DNA of 31,145 bases, taken from assembly GCA_947505055.1 (NCBI GenBank), contig CANNLO010000014.1, forward strand, positions 1 to 31,145. The letters are read 5' to 3'. Made by a program: the position numbers and the translations under genes. The notes under the pieces are model-generated. The model did no database searches. It saw nothing but the letters and a program-made list of their open reading frames with translations, and was not told where the DNA came from. Of the stretch, positions 17,357-24,362 are shown piece after piece; the first letter of the stretch is position 1; every line of letters starts with the position of its first letter. The DNA is from Methylococcaceae bacterium (GTDB lineage Bacteria > Pseudomonadota > Gammaproteobacteria > Methylococcales > Methylomonadaceae).

Positions 17357-19666
17357 TTAAAAATTCTGGCCGAAGTTAAATTGAAACATTTGTGTTTGGT
17401 CTCCTGTAGTGCTGTTAGTCGACGTTGACGACGACGCATTCACAGCATTTAACGGTAAGGCAGCACTGACTGATAAAGCCCCGAACGGAGACATCCACTC
17501 ACCTGAAATGCCGGTAGAATATTTCAGATTATTCGCTGTAAAGCCATTGTTAATAGATCCCCCATCCAGAAAAGCGCCTAACCTGACCGACTTTGTGTCC
17601 GGCATAAACGGCACAGGAAAAAATAATTCGGCATTGCCGATAATTTTACTGGAGCCACCAAACGGATAAAAATTCGAGTCTCTTGGCCCTACTGTATTGT
17701 TTCTAAATCCGCGTATAGAGCCAGTGCCACCGCCGAAATAGTTTTCAAAGAATGGCAAAGTCGCTGTTGAGCCATAACCGCCGCCGTAACCCACTTCACC
17801 ATTAAGTTTAAAAGTAAAATCTTTGGCTAACGGAAAATAGATTTGCTGTTTATAACCGAGTTTATAGTAATCCAGATCACTGCCAGGAACAGTTGCCAAC
17901 GCAGAAAAACGCTGTTGCCCACCCTTGTTCGGAAAGATTGCCCTGTTAAGAGTGTCATGAGTCCAGCCTACGGCTGGTGCCAGAGTGAGGAATGTATTAC
18001 CCTCTTTATTAATAAAATCTTGAATTTGTGTAGATGAATAGTTAGTAGTACTCAACTCAGTATGTTTCACATCAACATCAAATCGCAAATGATCAAACTC
18101 ATTTAGAGGAATACCAAAATTGATCCCGGCATTCATGACATTCGTCGAGTAATTGGCAATGTTAATTTGACCGGCATTACGTTTGGTATAACCAAGACTA
18201 TAACCCTGACTAACACCATCTACAGTGAAATAAGGATTATTAAAACCAAACTGGTAACTGGTCATATAGTTACTATTGTTAAAGGCAATGTTTACCCGCT
18301 TGCCTGAACCAAACACGTTATCCTGAGCAATATTGGCATTCAAGACGATACCCTGGACTTGAGAAAAACCGACACCTGCCGACAAGTTACCGGAGGCTTT
18401 TTCTACGACCGTATAATTAACATCAATCTGATCAGCTGTGCCTGCAACGGGCGGAGTTTCTACATTGACCTCTTCAAAATAACCCAGACGTTCTAGACGC
18501 GTTTTTGAACGGGCAATCTTGGAGCTTGAAGCCCAACTGGATTCCATTTGCCGCATTTCCCGACGCAAAACCTCATCCCGGGTCTTGCTGTTGCCTTTCA
18601 TGTTAATTCGTCGGACATAAACCCGTTTACCGGGGTCGACAAAAAACGTCATATCAACCGTTTTCTTGGCTTCGTTGATTTCAGGAACCATATTCACGTT
18701 TGCAAAAGCATAACCATCATCACCCAGGCGATCTGAAACAGCCTTGGATGTTTCGGTGGCATTCTTTCTGGAGAAGGTTTCACCCGGCCCAACTTTAACT
18801 AATTTAATTAACTCTGCAGGAGCGACAACCAGATTACCCGCTAATTTAACTTTATCGAGTTTATAAACATCACCTTCTTTAACATTGATAGTGACATAAA
18901 TATCTTTTTTATCAGGCGTAATCGCCACCTGCGTCGACTCAATATTAAAATTAATGTAACCGCGATCAAGATAATAGGAGCGCAAAGTTTCCAAGTCGGC
19001 CTGTAATTTCTGTTTGGAATACTGATCGTCTTTGGTATAGAACGACAACAAATTCGACGTATTCAATTCAAGAGTTTTTAATAAAACTTTCTCATCATAA
19101 ACAGTATTACCAACAATATTGATTTGTTTGATCTTTGCAACCCTACCTTCGGAAATTTTGATCTGAATGCCAACCCGATTTCGGGTCAATGTGGACACTT
19201 CGGTTTTAATCTTTAAACCGTATTTACCGTGACTAAAATATTGGCGACTTAATTCCTGTTCTACTTTATCCAGCACCTGCTGGTCAAACACTTTGCCTTC
19301 GGCCAAGCCGATTTTCTTTAAAGCTTTGGTCAGGTCATCTTTACTTAGGTCTTTATTGCCTTCAAAAACAATTTTTGCGATGGAAGGTCGCTCAACCACT
19401 TTAACGACCAGTGTCGAACCGTCTCTTTCCAAAGAAATATCTTTAAAAAAACCAGTTTTAAATAATGCTTTGATGGCAGGACCAACATTATCCAGCGAAA
19501 ATTTTTCGCCTACATTAACTGGTAGATAATTATAAACGGTACCTACGGAGATACGTTGCAGACCTTTGACTTGAATGTCCTCTACGACAAACTCTTCACT
19601 TCCATTTGCTACTTGAGAAACAAGCAGAAACAGTAATAACGAGCGAGAAAAATAATTTAATTTCAT
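17357..19666 (-). CDS. bamA: Outer membrane protein assembly factor BamA (Omp85)
   Basis: BamA is the essential outer-membrane barrel that inserts other beta-barrel proteins. The protein is 769 residues from the ATG at 19666; an in-frame TTG 11 codons upstream would spoil the signal peptide and I reject it. A signal peptide (residues 1-22, ending VANG) leads into FVVEDIQVKGLQRISVGTV, the start of POTRA 1. Five POTRA domains fill about residues 23-420. The C-terminal 16-strand barrel carries the conserved RGF motif in GSIRGFRNN with Arg652, and the protein ends in the expected aromatic residue (GQNF). The bases just ahead of the ATG are a run of seven C instead of a Shine-Dalgarno sequence. 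bamA leads the bamA-skp-fabZ-lpxA-rnhB block. Confidence 0.97.
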   Translation of the reverse strand: MKLNYFSRSLLLFLLVSQVANGSEEFVVEDIQVKGLQRISVGTVYNYLPVNVGEKFSLDNVGPAIKALFKTGFFKDISLERDGSTLVVKVVERPSIAKIVFEGNKDLSKDDLTKALKKIGLAEGKVFDQQVLDKVEQELSRQYFSHGKYGLKIKTEVSTLTRNRVGIQIKISEGRVAKIKQINIVGNTVYDEKVLLKTLELNTSNLLSFYTKDDQYSKQKLQADLETLRSYYLDRGYINFNIESTQVAITPDKKDIYVTINVKEGDVYKLDKVKLAGNLVVAPAELIKLVKVGPGETFSRKNATETSKAVSDRLGDDGYAFANVNMVPEINEAKKTVDMTFFVDPGKRVYVRRINMKGNSKTRDEVLRREMRQMESSWASSSKIARSKTRLERLGYFEEVNVETPPVAGTADQIDVNYTVVEKASGNLSAGVGFSQVQGIVLNANIAQDNVFGSGKRVNIAFNNSNYMTSYQFGFNNPYFTVDGVSQGYSLGYTKRNAGQINIANYSTNVMNAGINFGIPLNEFDHLRFDVDVKHTELSTTNYSSTQIQDFINKEGNTFLTLAPAVGWTHDTLNRAIFPNKGGQQRFSALATVPGSDLDYYKLGYKQQIYFPLAKDFTFKLNGEVGYGGGYGSTATLPFFENYFGGGTGSIRGFRNNTVGPRDSNFYPFGGSSKIIGNAELFFPVPFMPDTKSVRLGAFLDGGSINNGFTANNLKYSTGISGEWMSPFGALSVSAALPLNAVNASSSTSTNSTTGDQTQMFQFNFGQNF

Positions 19667-19745
19667 GGGGGGGAGGTTTAAAAAATCAACAAGGTTCAAT
19701 ATTCAAAAACTGGCGAATTATATCACAGATTATATTTAATCTGGC

Positions 19746-20717
19746 TTAAGCCCTATAAATTGGAAAACCAAGTACATCATCAATGGATTTACTGTCCGAT
19801 AACAACATTAATAAACGATCAAGACCTATAGCAATTCCAGAACATTCTGGTAATCCCGCTGCTAAAGCATCGATAAGATGTTGATCCTTTTGAATAACAG
19901 GAAGATTGTTTTTCTGCCTGATAGCCAATTCAGCATCGAAGCGCTCATTCTGCTCCTTAGCGTCAGTCAATTCATAGTAACCATTACCCAGCTCAACACC
20001 ATTCATAAATAACTCAACCCGATCGGTAATCAGGTCATTCTGCTCATTAAGTCTAGCCAATGATGACTGGCATGCAGGATAACCATAAACCAAACATAAG
20101 CTATTATCACCTAAATTTGGCTGAACTTTATGACTGAACAACAAATCCAGCCACAGCGCATGATCATGCTCACAAAGGCTTATCGCTTCAGACAACCCTG
20201 ACTCTATGGCGTAAGCACAGTAATTTTGATAAGAAAACTCCAAAGAATTTAAACCGGTATACAAGAAAAATACGTCCTGATAGCTAATTCTTTGTGTTTC
20301 CTGCAAGCCTACAAAAAGCGCTTCAATCAAATCGGTGGTTTCATCCATTAATTGCGGCAATGTAAAACCAACCCTATACCACTCGAGCAAAGTAAACTCA
20401 GGATTATGAAAGCGCCCGGATTCGCCATTTCGGAAAGCCTTGCCTATTTGATAAATTGAACCTGTGCCTGCTGCGAGTAACCGTTTCATGGCAAACTCGG
20501 GCGATGTTTGCAAAAACAGGGTTTGTCGCTCCGGAGACAAGCAATACTCTGAAGTAAAAAACGCTAACTGAGGATCTGTTCCACAACTATGACTGAGCAG
20601 AGGCGTCTCAACTTCCATAACCGATCTTTCAGAAAAAAACTGACGAATACGACTAAGAGTCTGCGCCCTTAAGCGCAGTAAATCCAGTGAGCAGGTCGGT
20701 CGCCAGTTTTGAGACAC
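19746..20717 (-). CDS. epmA: EF-P--(R)-beta-lysine ligase EpmA
   Basis: EpmA is a lysyl-tRNA-synthetase-like enzyme without an anticodon-binding domain that attaches (R)-beta-lysine to Lys34 of EF-P. The 323-residue length matches the E. coli enzyme (about 325). Class II motif 2 is seen in FRNGESGRFHNPEFTLLEW and motif 3 in GIAIGLDRLLML. The start is GTG at 20717, overlapping the last base of the efp stop (TAGTG), so translation is coupled to its own substrate. The partner epmB is divergent from efp about 650 bases away. All members of the EF-P beta-lysylation pathway except the hydroxylase EpmC are present. Confidence 0.96.
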   Translation of the reverse strand: MSQNWRPTCSLDLLRLRAQTLSRIRQFFSERSVMEVETPLLSHSCGTDPQLAFFTSEYCLSPERQTLFLQTSPEFAMKRLLAAGTGSIYQIGKAFRNGESGRFHNPEFTLLEWYRVGFTLPQLMDETTDLIEALFVGLQETQRISYQDVFFLYTGLNSLEFSYQNYCAYAIESGLSEAISLCEHDHALWLDLLFSHKVQPNLGDNSLCLVYGYPACQSSLARLNEQNDLITDRVELFMNGVELGNGYYELTDAKEQNERFDAELAIRQKNNLPVIQKDQHLIDALAAGLPECSGIAIGLDRLLMLLSDSKSIDDVLGFPIYRA

Positions 20718-21286
20718 TATTCTTTAACGCGGGAAACGTATTCGCCGGTACGGGTATCAACCCTGATCAGTTCACCAATTTGAACAAATAGTGGCACTCT
20801 GACAACAGCACCGGTTTCCAAAACTGCGGGTTTGCCGCCACCGCCCGAAGTATCACCCCGAATGCCTGGATCGGTTTCAGTGATGGATAAATCGACAAAA
20901 TTAGGAGGCGAAATTGCCAGAGGTGCATCATTCCATAAAGTTACAGTACAAGTGTCCTGATCTTTAAGCCATTTACCCGAATCACCAACAACTTTTTCTT
21001 CAGTCTGATACTGCTCAAAAGTATCCGGTACCATAAAATGTCTGAACTGTCCGTCGTTATAAAGATATTGCATCTCCACATCGACAACATCTGCACCTTC
21101 AAGTGATTCACCAGATTTAAAGGTTCTTTCAATCACCCTTCCGGTTTTTAAATTTCTTATCTTTACCCGGCTAAAGGCCTGACCCTTTCCAGGCTTTACA
21201 AATTCATTTTCAATAATTGCGCAGGGATCATTATCCAACATGATTTTTAACCCGGCTTTAAATTCATTAGTACTATAAATGGCCAA
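20717..21286 (-). CDS. efp: Translation elongation factor P
   Basis: EF-P binds between the P and E sites and relieves stalling on polyproline. The start is a TTG at 21286, with GAGGAA five bases ahead. This gives 189 residues and the family N-terminus [16 protein letters not shown]; longer upstream reading is not EF-P-like. The modified lysine is Lys34 in KPGKGQAF, exactly the position used by EpmA. The three-domain layout (KOW-like N domain, two OB domains) is visible, ending [17 protein letters not shown]. epmA follows immediately with overlapping stop and start codons. A TATAAT box on the minus strand at 21329-21334 would give a short leader of about 36 bases. Confidence 0.97.
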   Translation of the reverse strand: MAIYSTNEFKAGLKIMLDNDPCAIIENEFVKPGKGQAFSRVKIRNLKTGRVIERTFKSGESLEGADVVDVEMQYLYNDGQFRHFMVPDTFEQYQTEEKVVGDSGKWLKDQDTCTVTLWNDAPLAISPPNFVDLSITETDPGIRGDTSGGGGKPAVLETGAVVRVPLFVQIGELIRVDTRTGEYVSRVKE

Positions 21287-21306
21287 TTTTATTCCTCGAA
21301 CGATGA

Positions 21307-21336
21307 CAGACAATGTAAAAATTAAATCATTATAAT
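21307..21336. promoter_or_regulatory. Overlapping divergent -10 boxes between efp and epmB
   Basis: The sequence ATTATAAT at 21329-21336 contains a perfect TATAAT on the plus strand (21331-21336) and another on the minus strand (21329-21334). For epmB, CAGACA at 21307-21312 is a fair -35 at 18-base spacing. The minus-strand -35 for efp is poor. The two transcripts would start within about 20 bases of each other, so polymerase could occupy only one at a time. Confidence 0.45.
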
Positions 21337-21373
21337 AGAGCCAACAACTGATAGAAAACTTAAATAATCTCTG

Positions 21374-22384
21374 ATGCCCATACCACAACTAGAAATACAG
21401 CATTTTTGCAACAATTGGCAACAACAACTCGCCGAGGCTTTTACCAACATTGATGACCTCTGCGATTACTTACAGCTAGCAACAGATAAGCTGCCAATTT
21501 CATTTGCCGCGACTGAAAATTTTGCTTTGCGTGTGCCGTTAAACTTTGCAAGCTGCATGGAAAAAGCTAATCCTAATGACCCCTTATTACGACAGGTATT
21601 GCCTGTTAAAGACGAATTATTGACTTATCCAGGCTTTAAATCAGATCCTGTTGGTGACCTTGCATCCGTCACCGAGACCGGTATTTTGCACAAATACCAG
21701 GGAAGAGTTTTATTAATTAACACTGGAAGCTGCGCCATTAATTGCCGTTATTGTTTTCGTCGCAATTTTCCTTATGCCGATTTACAACTTGGCAAACAAA
21801 AGGAAATCGCAGCCATCGAGGCCATAGAAGAGGATTCCAGTATTACTGAAGTTATTTTAAGCGGCGGCGACCCTTTACTGCTAAACGACTCAAGATTAAC
21901 CCGGCTCATTGTGCAATTGAATGAGATCAAACATTTAAAGCGCATCCGGATACACAGTCGTTTACCCATCGTCCTACCAGCCCGAATAACAGAAGAGTTC
22001 ATCAATACCTTAAAACAAAGCTCGAAACAAGTTATCCTTATCGTGCACTGTAATCATGCCAATGAAATTAATGACCGCGTTGCCACTGCCTGCAACGCAC
22101 TTAAAAACAGTGGCATCATTCTGTTTAACCAATCAGTTCTATTAAAAGGTGTAAATGATAGCGCCCAAACTCTCTGTGAACTTAGCGAGAAACTTTTCAG
22201 CCTTGGAATTATCCCTTATTATCTTCATTTATTGGATAAAGCTACCGGAACTGGACATTTTGAAGTGCTAATAAATGACGCTTTAAGCCTAATCAGTCAA
22301 GTTCAAGCTACCCTGCCCGGCTATCTGGTGCCAAAATTAGTGACGGAACAAGAAGGAGCTACTTCTAAACAATATGTTTTTTAG
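21374..22384 (+). CDS. epmB: L-lysine 2,3-aminomutase-type EF-P beta-lysylation protein EpmB
   Basis: EpmB is a radical-SAM, PLP-dependent enzyme that turns L-lysine into (R)-beta-lysine for EpmA. The 336-residue protein has the radical-SAM cluster CAINCRYCF with Cys120, Cys124 and Cys127, a following LSGGDPLL segment, and [15 protein letters not shown], all typical of the KamA/EpmB family. The short length, with no long C-terminal zinc extension, fits EpmB rather than catabolic lysine 2,3-aminomutase. The C-terminal [17 protein letters not shown] segment is conserved. It is divergent from efp-epmA with 87 bases between, so all three act in one pathway. Confidence 0.96.
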   Translation: MPIPQLEIQHFCNNWQQQLAEAFTNIDDLCDYLQLATDKLPISFAATENFALRVPLNFASCMEKANPNDPLLRQVLPVKDELLTYPGFKSDPVGDLASVTETGILHKYQGRVLLINTGSCAINCRYCFRRNFPYADLQLGKQKEIAAIEAIEEDSSITEVILSGGDPLLLNDSRLTRLIVQLNEIKHLKRIRIHSRLPIVLPARITEEFINTLKQSSKQVILIVHCNHANEINDRVATACNALKNSGIILFNQSVLLKGVNDSAQTLCELSEKLFSLGIIPYYLHLLDKATGTGHFEVLINDALSLISQVQATLPGYLVPKLVTEQEGATSKQYVF

Positions 22385-22452
22385 TTTATATATTGGAAAC
22401 TAATACGGCAATTTTAGTATCGAGCATAAAACTAACCTTAATCTCTATCTAA

Positions 22453-22771
22453 GGCATTGATTCAAAATCAGGATCATTTAAAGTACCCCCGGATACCGAT
22501 CTTTATGTCTACAAACGGCCACATCCGGTTGATATTAAAACGGATGGCACCATTACCACCAAGCCGTTCTTCGGGGCTGCCGCGGGTGTACCACCTGAAT
22601 CTGGCATTCCTTACCGCCTTGAGAAAGGGGGGTAAAGTAGTAAAGGAAGGTAAACTTAGAGCCAAATTTCGTGTGGTTTCAATATTCCGGCCTCCTGCCG
22701 CACTCATCTATTGGCCTATGGAATTCAATCCAGGCATTACTTATGACCTGATCAATGACAGGCAGGAATAA
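22453..22771 (+). pseudogene. Frameshifted protein fragment, family not recognised
   Basis: Between 22453 and 22632 one frame reads a protein-like segment with no Met start: PPDTDLYVYKRPHPVDI, then a Thr-rich stretch, FFGAAAGVPPESGIPYRLEKGG, and a TAA at 22633. The stop directly follows a run of six G (22627-22632). Removing one G would join it to GKVVKEGKLRAKFRVVS and on to RPPAALIYWPMEFNPGITYDL, ending at 22771. The GIPYRLEKGGKVVKEGKL part weakly resembles the dG-x-x-x-G repeats seen in the C-terminal regions of some secretion-system and phage-tail proteins, but I would not name it. A TAA lies just ahead of the first codon, so the N-terminus is also gone. It is either a degraded gene or a frameshift or assembly error. 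The 104-residue ORF in the other frame (22457-22771) looks out of frame in its first half. Confidence 0.6.
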
Positions 22772-22806
22772 AGTCAATTTGATAAATCTTTGATGTTGCT
22801 TTGTAA

Positions 22807-22843
22807 CACAGAGTTATCCACATTTCCGGTGGATAACTCTGTG
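22807..22843. promoter_or_regulatory. Perfect 15-bp palindrome containing a consensus DnaA box
   Basis: The arms at 22807-22821 and 22829-22843 are perfect complements with a 7-base loop. The left arm plus its next base carries TTATCCACA (22814-22822), an exact match to the DnaA box consensus TTATNCACA. On the minus strand 22828-22836 reads TTATCCACC, and just outside the arm 22840-22848 reads TTACCCACA; each has one mismatch. Thus three DnaA-box-like sites lie within 35 bases. There is no T-run after either side, so an intrinsic terminator is unlikely. It could be a DnaA-binding or titration site, or coincidence of a hairpin. Confidence 0.5.
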
Positions 22844-23035
22844 GGTAAGCTGAAAATTAGATTCGTAATTGTTCACTTTTTAAGCTTTTTTGTTAAATCG
22901 ATCAGATTCAAGCCACAATGCAACTAAAAGGATACACAATCATAACTATCAATAAGTTAGAGTAAGTCAATAAAGTTTTTTCGCACTATAATTGTGGTGT
23001 TTGCAAAGTTATTTTGCAATAAAGAAAAACAAAAA

Positions 23036-23200
23036 ATGCAAATTTTTTTATCTGTGGAAAACCCTGTGATGTATTTTTGCTGTCAAGCTTTATTTGAATT
23101 TATGGATGATCGCAATATCATTAACGATATTGGCTATATCATGGATGATTTTATAAATATCCATAACAAAAGAAGAAGTAGCATTGAAGATACTTTTTAG
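23036..23200 (+). CDS. Small hypothetical protein, doubtful
   Basis: A 54-residue reading frame starting MQIFLSVENPVMYF. A GTG 14 codons upstream (22994) could extend it. It contains a Cys-Cys pair in YFCCQALF and an acidic middle (FEFMDDRN, then GYIMDDF). No clear Shine-Dalgarno sequence is seen, though the upstream bases are purine-rich. It lies alone in a gene-poor, AT-rich stretch between the frameshifted fragment and the RRM gene. I recognise no family. It may not be a gene. Confidence 0.35.
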   Translation: MQIFLSVENPVMYFCCQALFEFMDDRNIINDIGYIMDDFINIHNKRRSSIEDTF

Positions 23201-23364
23201 ACATTGGGGGCGACCGATAAAACGGGCCGCCCAGATAGCTAGGCTATATAAATTAGTAAAAAAACTTTCTTGCTTAATAGTGTATGATTATTAATTCATC
23301 TCTAAAGATGAAATCTCACACAAGATATATTACAAAAAAACTGTTGCCGAAAAGCAAAAATAAT

Positions 23365-23403
23365 TATGTAATTAAAGGGAATTTGAAAAGTATGTAATTA
23401 AAG
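23365..23403. repeat. Pair of 13-bp direct repeats downstream of the RRM gene
   Basis: The sequence tatgtaattaaag occurs at 23365-23377 and again at 23391-23403, identical over 13 bases, with 13 bases between. It begins three bases beyond the RRM stop codon, in an AT-rich tail. It may be a local duplication or a binding-site pair. Confidence 0.55.
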
Positions 23404-23406
23404 ATT

Positions 23407-23673
23407 TTAATTGCGTCTGCCATTTTTTCCGGCAGTCGTATCTTCAAATTTAACTTTTAAAGGTTTTCCGCAATACAGATTGCCATCGAGGGCAGCTATC
23501 GCAGCTCTGGCTTCATGACCTTCCATACCGATAAAGCCGAATCCCCGGCATTTTCCGCTAAAAATATCAGAAACAAGTTGAATGGAGCGGACTTTTCCAT
23601 ATTCGGAAAATAAAGCCAGTACACTTTCTTCAGTGGCTTCGCTAGGTAAGTTTCCTACAAAAATTCGTTTCAA
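23407..23673 (-). CDS. RRM-domain RNA-binding protein
   Basis: An 88-residue protein made of one RNA recognition motif with a short basic tail (KNGRRN). RNP2 is seen as IFVGNL at residues 4-9 and RNP1 as KCRGFGFI in the middle. Both have the expected aromatic residues for stacking on RNA bases. Small RRM proteins of this kind are common in cyanobacteria and some proteobacteria, often tied to cold response, and here the neighbour is a cold-shock protein. The start codon is TTG at 23673, with AGGA eight bases ahead; the nearby ATG at 23680 is in another frame. The gap to the csp gene is 106 bases and contains two inverted repeats. Confidence 0.9.
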   Translation of the reverse strand: MKRIFVGNLPSEATEESVLALFSEYGKVRSIQLVSDIFSGKCRGFGFIGMEGHEARAAIAALDGNLYCGKPLKVKFEDTTAGKNGRRN

Positions 23674-23708
23674 AAGACATGTCCTAAATTCGGGAGTGAG
23701 TTGATTGT

Positions 23709-23721
23709 CCGGATAATCCGG
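23709..23721. repeat. Short perfect palindrome upstream of the RRM gene
   Basis: The sequence ccggat-a-atccgg is a 6-bp inverted repeat with one central base. It sits about 36 bases upstream of the RRM start, where an operator could lie. Nothing else supports a role. Confidence 0.35.
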
Positions 23722-23727
23722 TTATAA

Positions 23728-23759
23728 CGTAAGTCTATGTACTAAAATACACAGACTTA
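23728..23759 (-). terminator. Hairpin downstream of the cold-shock gene
   Basis: On the minus strand, 20 bases after the csp stop, an 8-bp perfect stem (gtaagtct with agacttac) continues through one mismatch into four more pairs with a 6-base loop. It lacks a T-run, so it may be an mRNA-end stabiliser, a processing site or a weak terminator. It could also attenuate read-through into the RRM gene. Confidence 0.4.
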
Positions 23760-23779
23760 CATAACTGAAAGTAAAGGCT

Positions 23780-23986
23780 TTAAGCACCGCTTACTTGTGA
23801 TGCTTGAGGACCTTTAGGACCTGACTCTACATCATATTTAACTGCCTGACCTTCGGCCAGAGTGCGGTATCCACCGTCGCTTGCGATTGCAGAGAAGTGA
23901 ACGAACACATCTGCGCTACCATCGCTAGGAGAGATAAAACCAAAACCTTTAGATTCGTTAAACCACTTAACAGTACCTGTTGCCAT
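23780..23986 (-). CDS. CspA-family cold-shock protein
   Basis: A 68-residue cold-shock domain protein that binds single-stranded RNA and DNA and melts mRNA structure. RNP1 reads KGFGFI in the segment [17 protein letters not shown], and RNP2 reads VFVHF. The rest ([21 protein letters not shown]) is typical. I start it at the ATG at 23986, which has AGGTG a few bases ahead. The longer reading frame upstream is leader, not protein, since it has no similarity to the family. A probable promoter near 24145 would give a leader of about 150 bases, similar in size to the regulated leaders of cspA-type genes. Whether it is cold-induced or constitutive cannot be told. Confidence 0.96.
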   Translation of the reverse strand: MATGTVKWFNESKGFGFISPSDGSADVFVHFSAIASDGGYRTLAEGQAVKYDVESGPKGPQASQVSGA

Positions 23987-24098
23987 GTAACACCTATATA
24001 AATCAATGAAAATATTTGATTGCAAATCATGCCTGGCAAATTTAAAGAGAAAAGCGAATGGAATTTCTGAAAAGTGCTGAATAACATGCAAAACCTAA

Positions 24099-24134
24099 GT
24101 AGTCGCTTCATTTTTTATTTTGAGAAGCGTCTAC
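24099..24134 (-). promoter_or_regulatory. 5' leader hairpin of the csp transcript
   Basis: On the minus strand, gtagacgcttc (24124-24134) pairs with gaagcgactac (24099-24109) over 11 positions with one A-A mismatch, closing a 14-base A-rich loop. It lies within a few bases of the start point expected from the -10 box at 24145-24150. A stem at the extreme 5' end would protect the mRNA or act in temperature-dependent refolding, as known for cspA leaders. Confidence 0.45.
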
Positions 24135-24144
24135 CAGATTCACT

Positions 24145-24150
24145 ATTATA
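24145..24150 (-). promoter_or_regulatory. Candidate -10 box of the csp promoter
   Basis: A perfect TATAAT on the minus strand, lying inside a 13-base palindrome (24141-24153). The -35 region at 17 bases (TGGCTA) matches only partly. The position gives a leader of about 150 bases ahead of the cold-shock protein start. Confidence 0.4.
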
Positions 24151-24362
24151 GTGGCTAATCTTAACTATAGCCATTGAAAAATTAGAATTACTTGATTAAA
24201 CAAAAGATATGAAATCAGAATTTCCTTATTGATGTATTAATCTGGCATTTATAATATTTTAAAAAAAGATCATCCCACTACCAAAATATTCAGGCTTACA
24301 CCTAAAATCCTGTGCATAATGGCATAATCAAATTCAGGTTAATATTTAACTAAAGGAAAACC

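Noticed and set aside
20717..21388. A 223-residue version of EF-P
   Set aside because: The first 34 residues are unlike EF-P and cross the promoter region. The TTG at 21286 has a good ribosome site and the exact family N-terminus.
22381..22403. A 7-bp stem with a 9-base loop at the end of epmB
   Set aside because: It is AT-only apart from one pair and has no T-run after it, so it is too weak to call a terminator.
22457..22771. A 104-residue plus-strand ORF open through the whole frameshifted region
   Set aside because: Its first half has no protein-like character, while the other frame there does. Only the part after the six-G run looks coding, so I treat the region as one frameshifted fragment.
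23780..24091. A 103-residue version of the cold-shock protein with a long N-terminus
   Set aside because: The extra 35 residues are not cold-shock-like and coincide with the mRNA leader. The ATG at 23986 has a good ribosome site.
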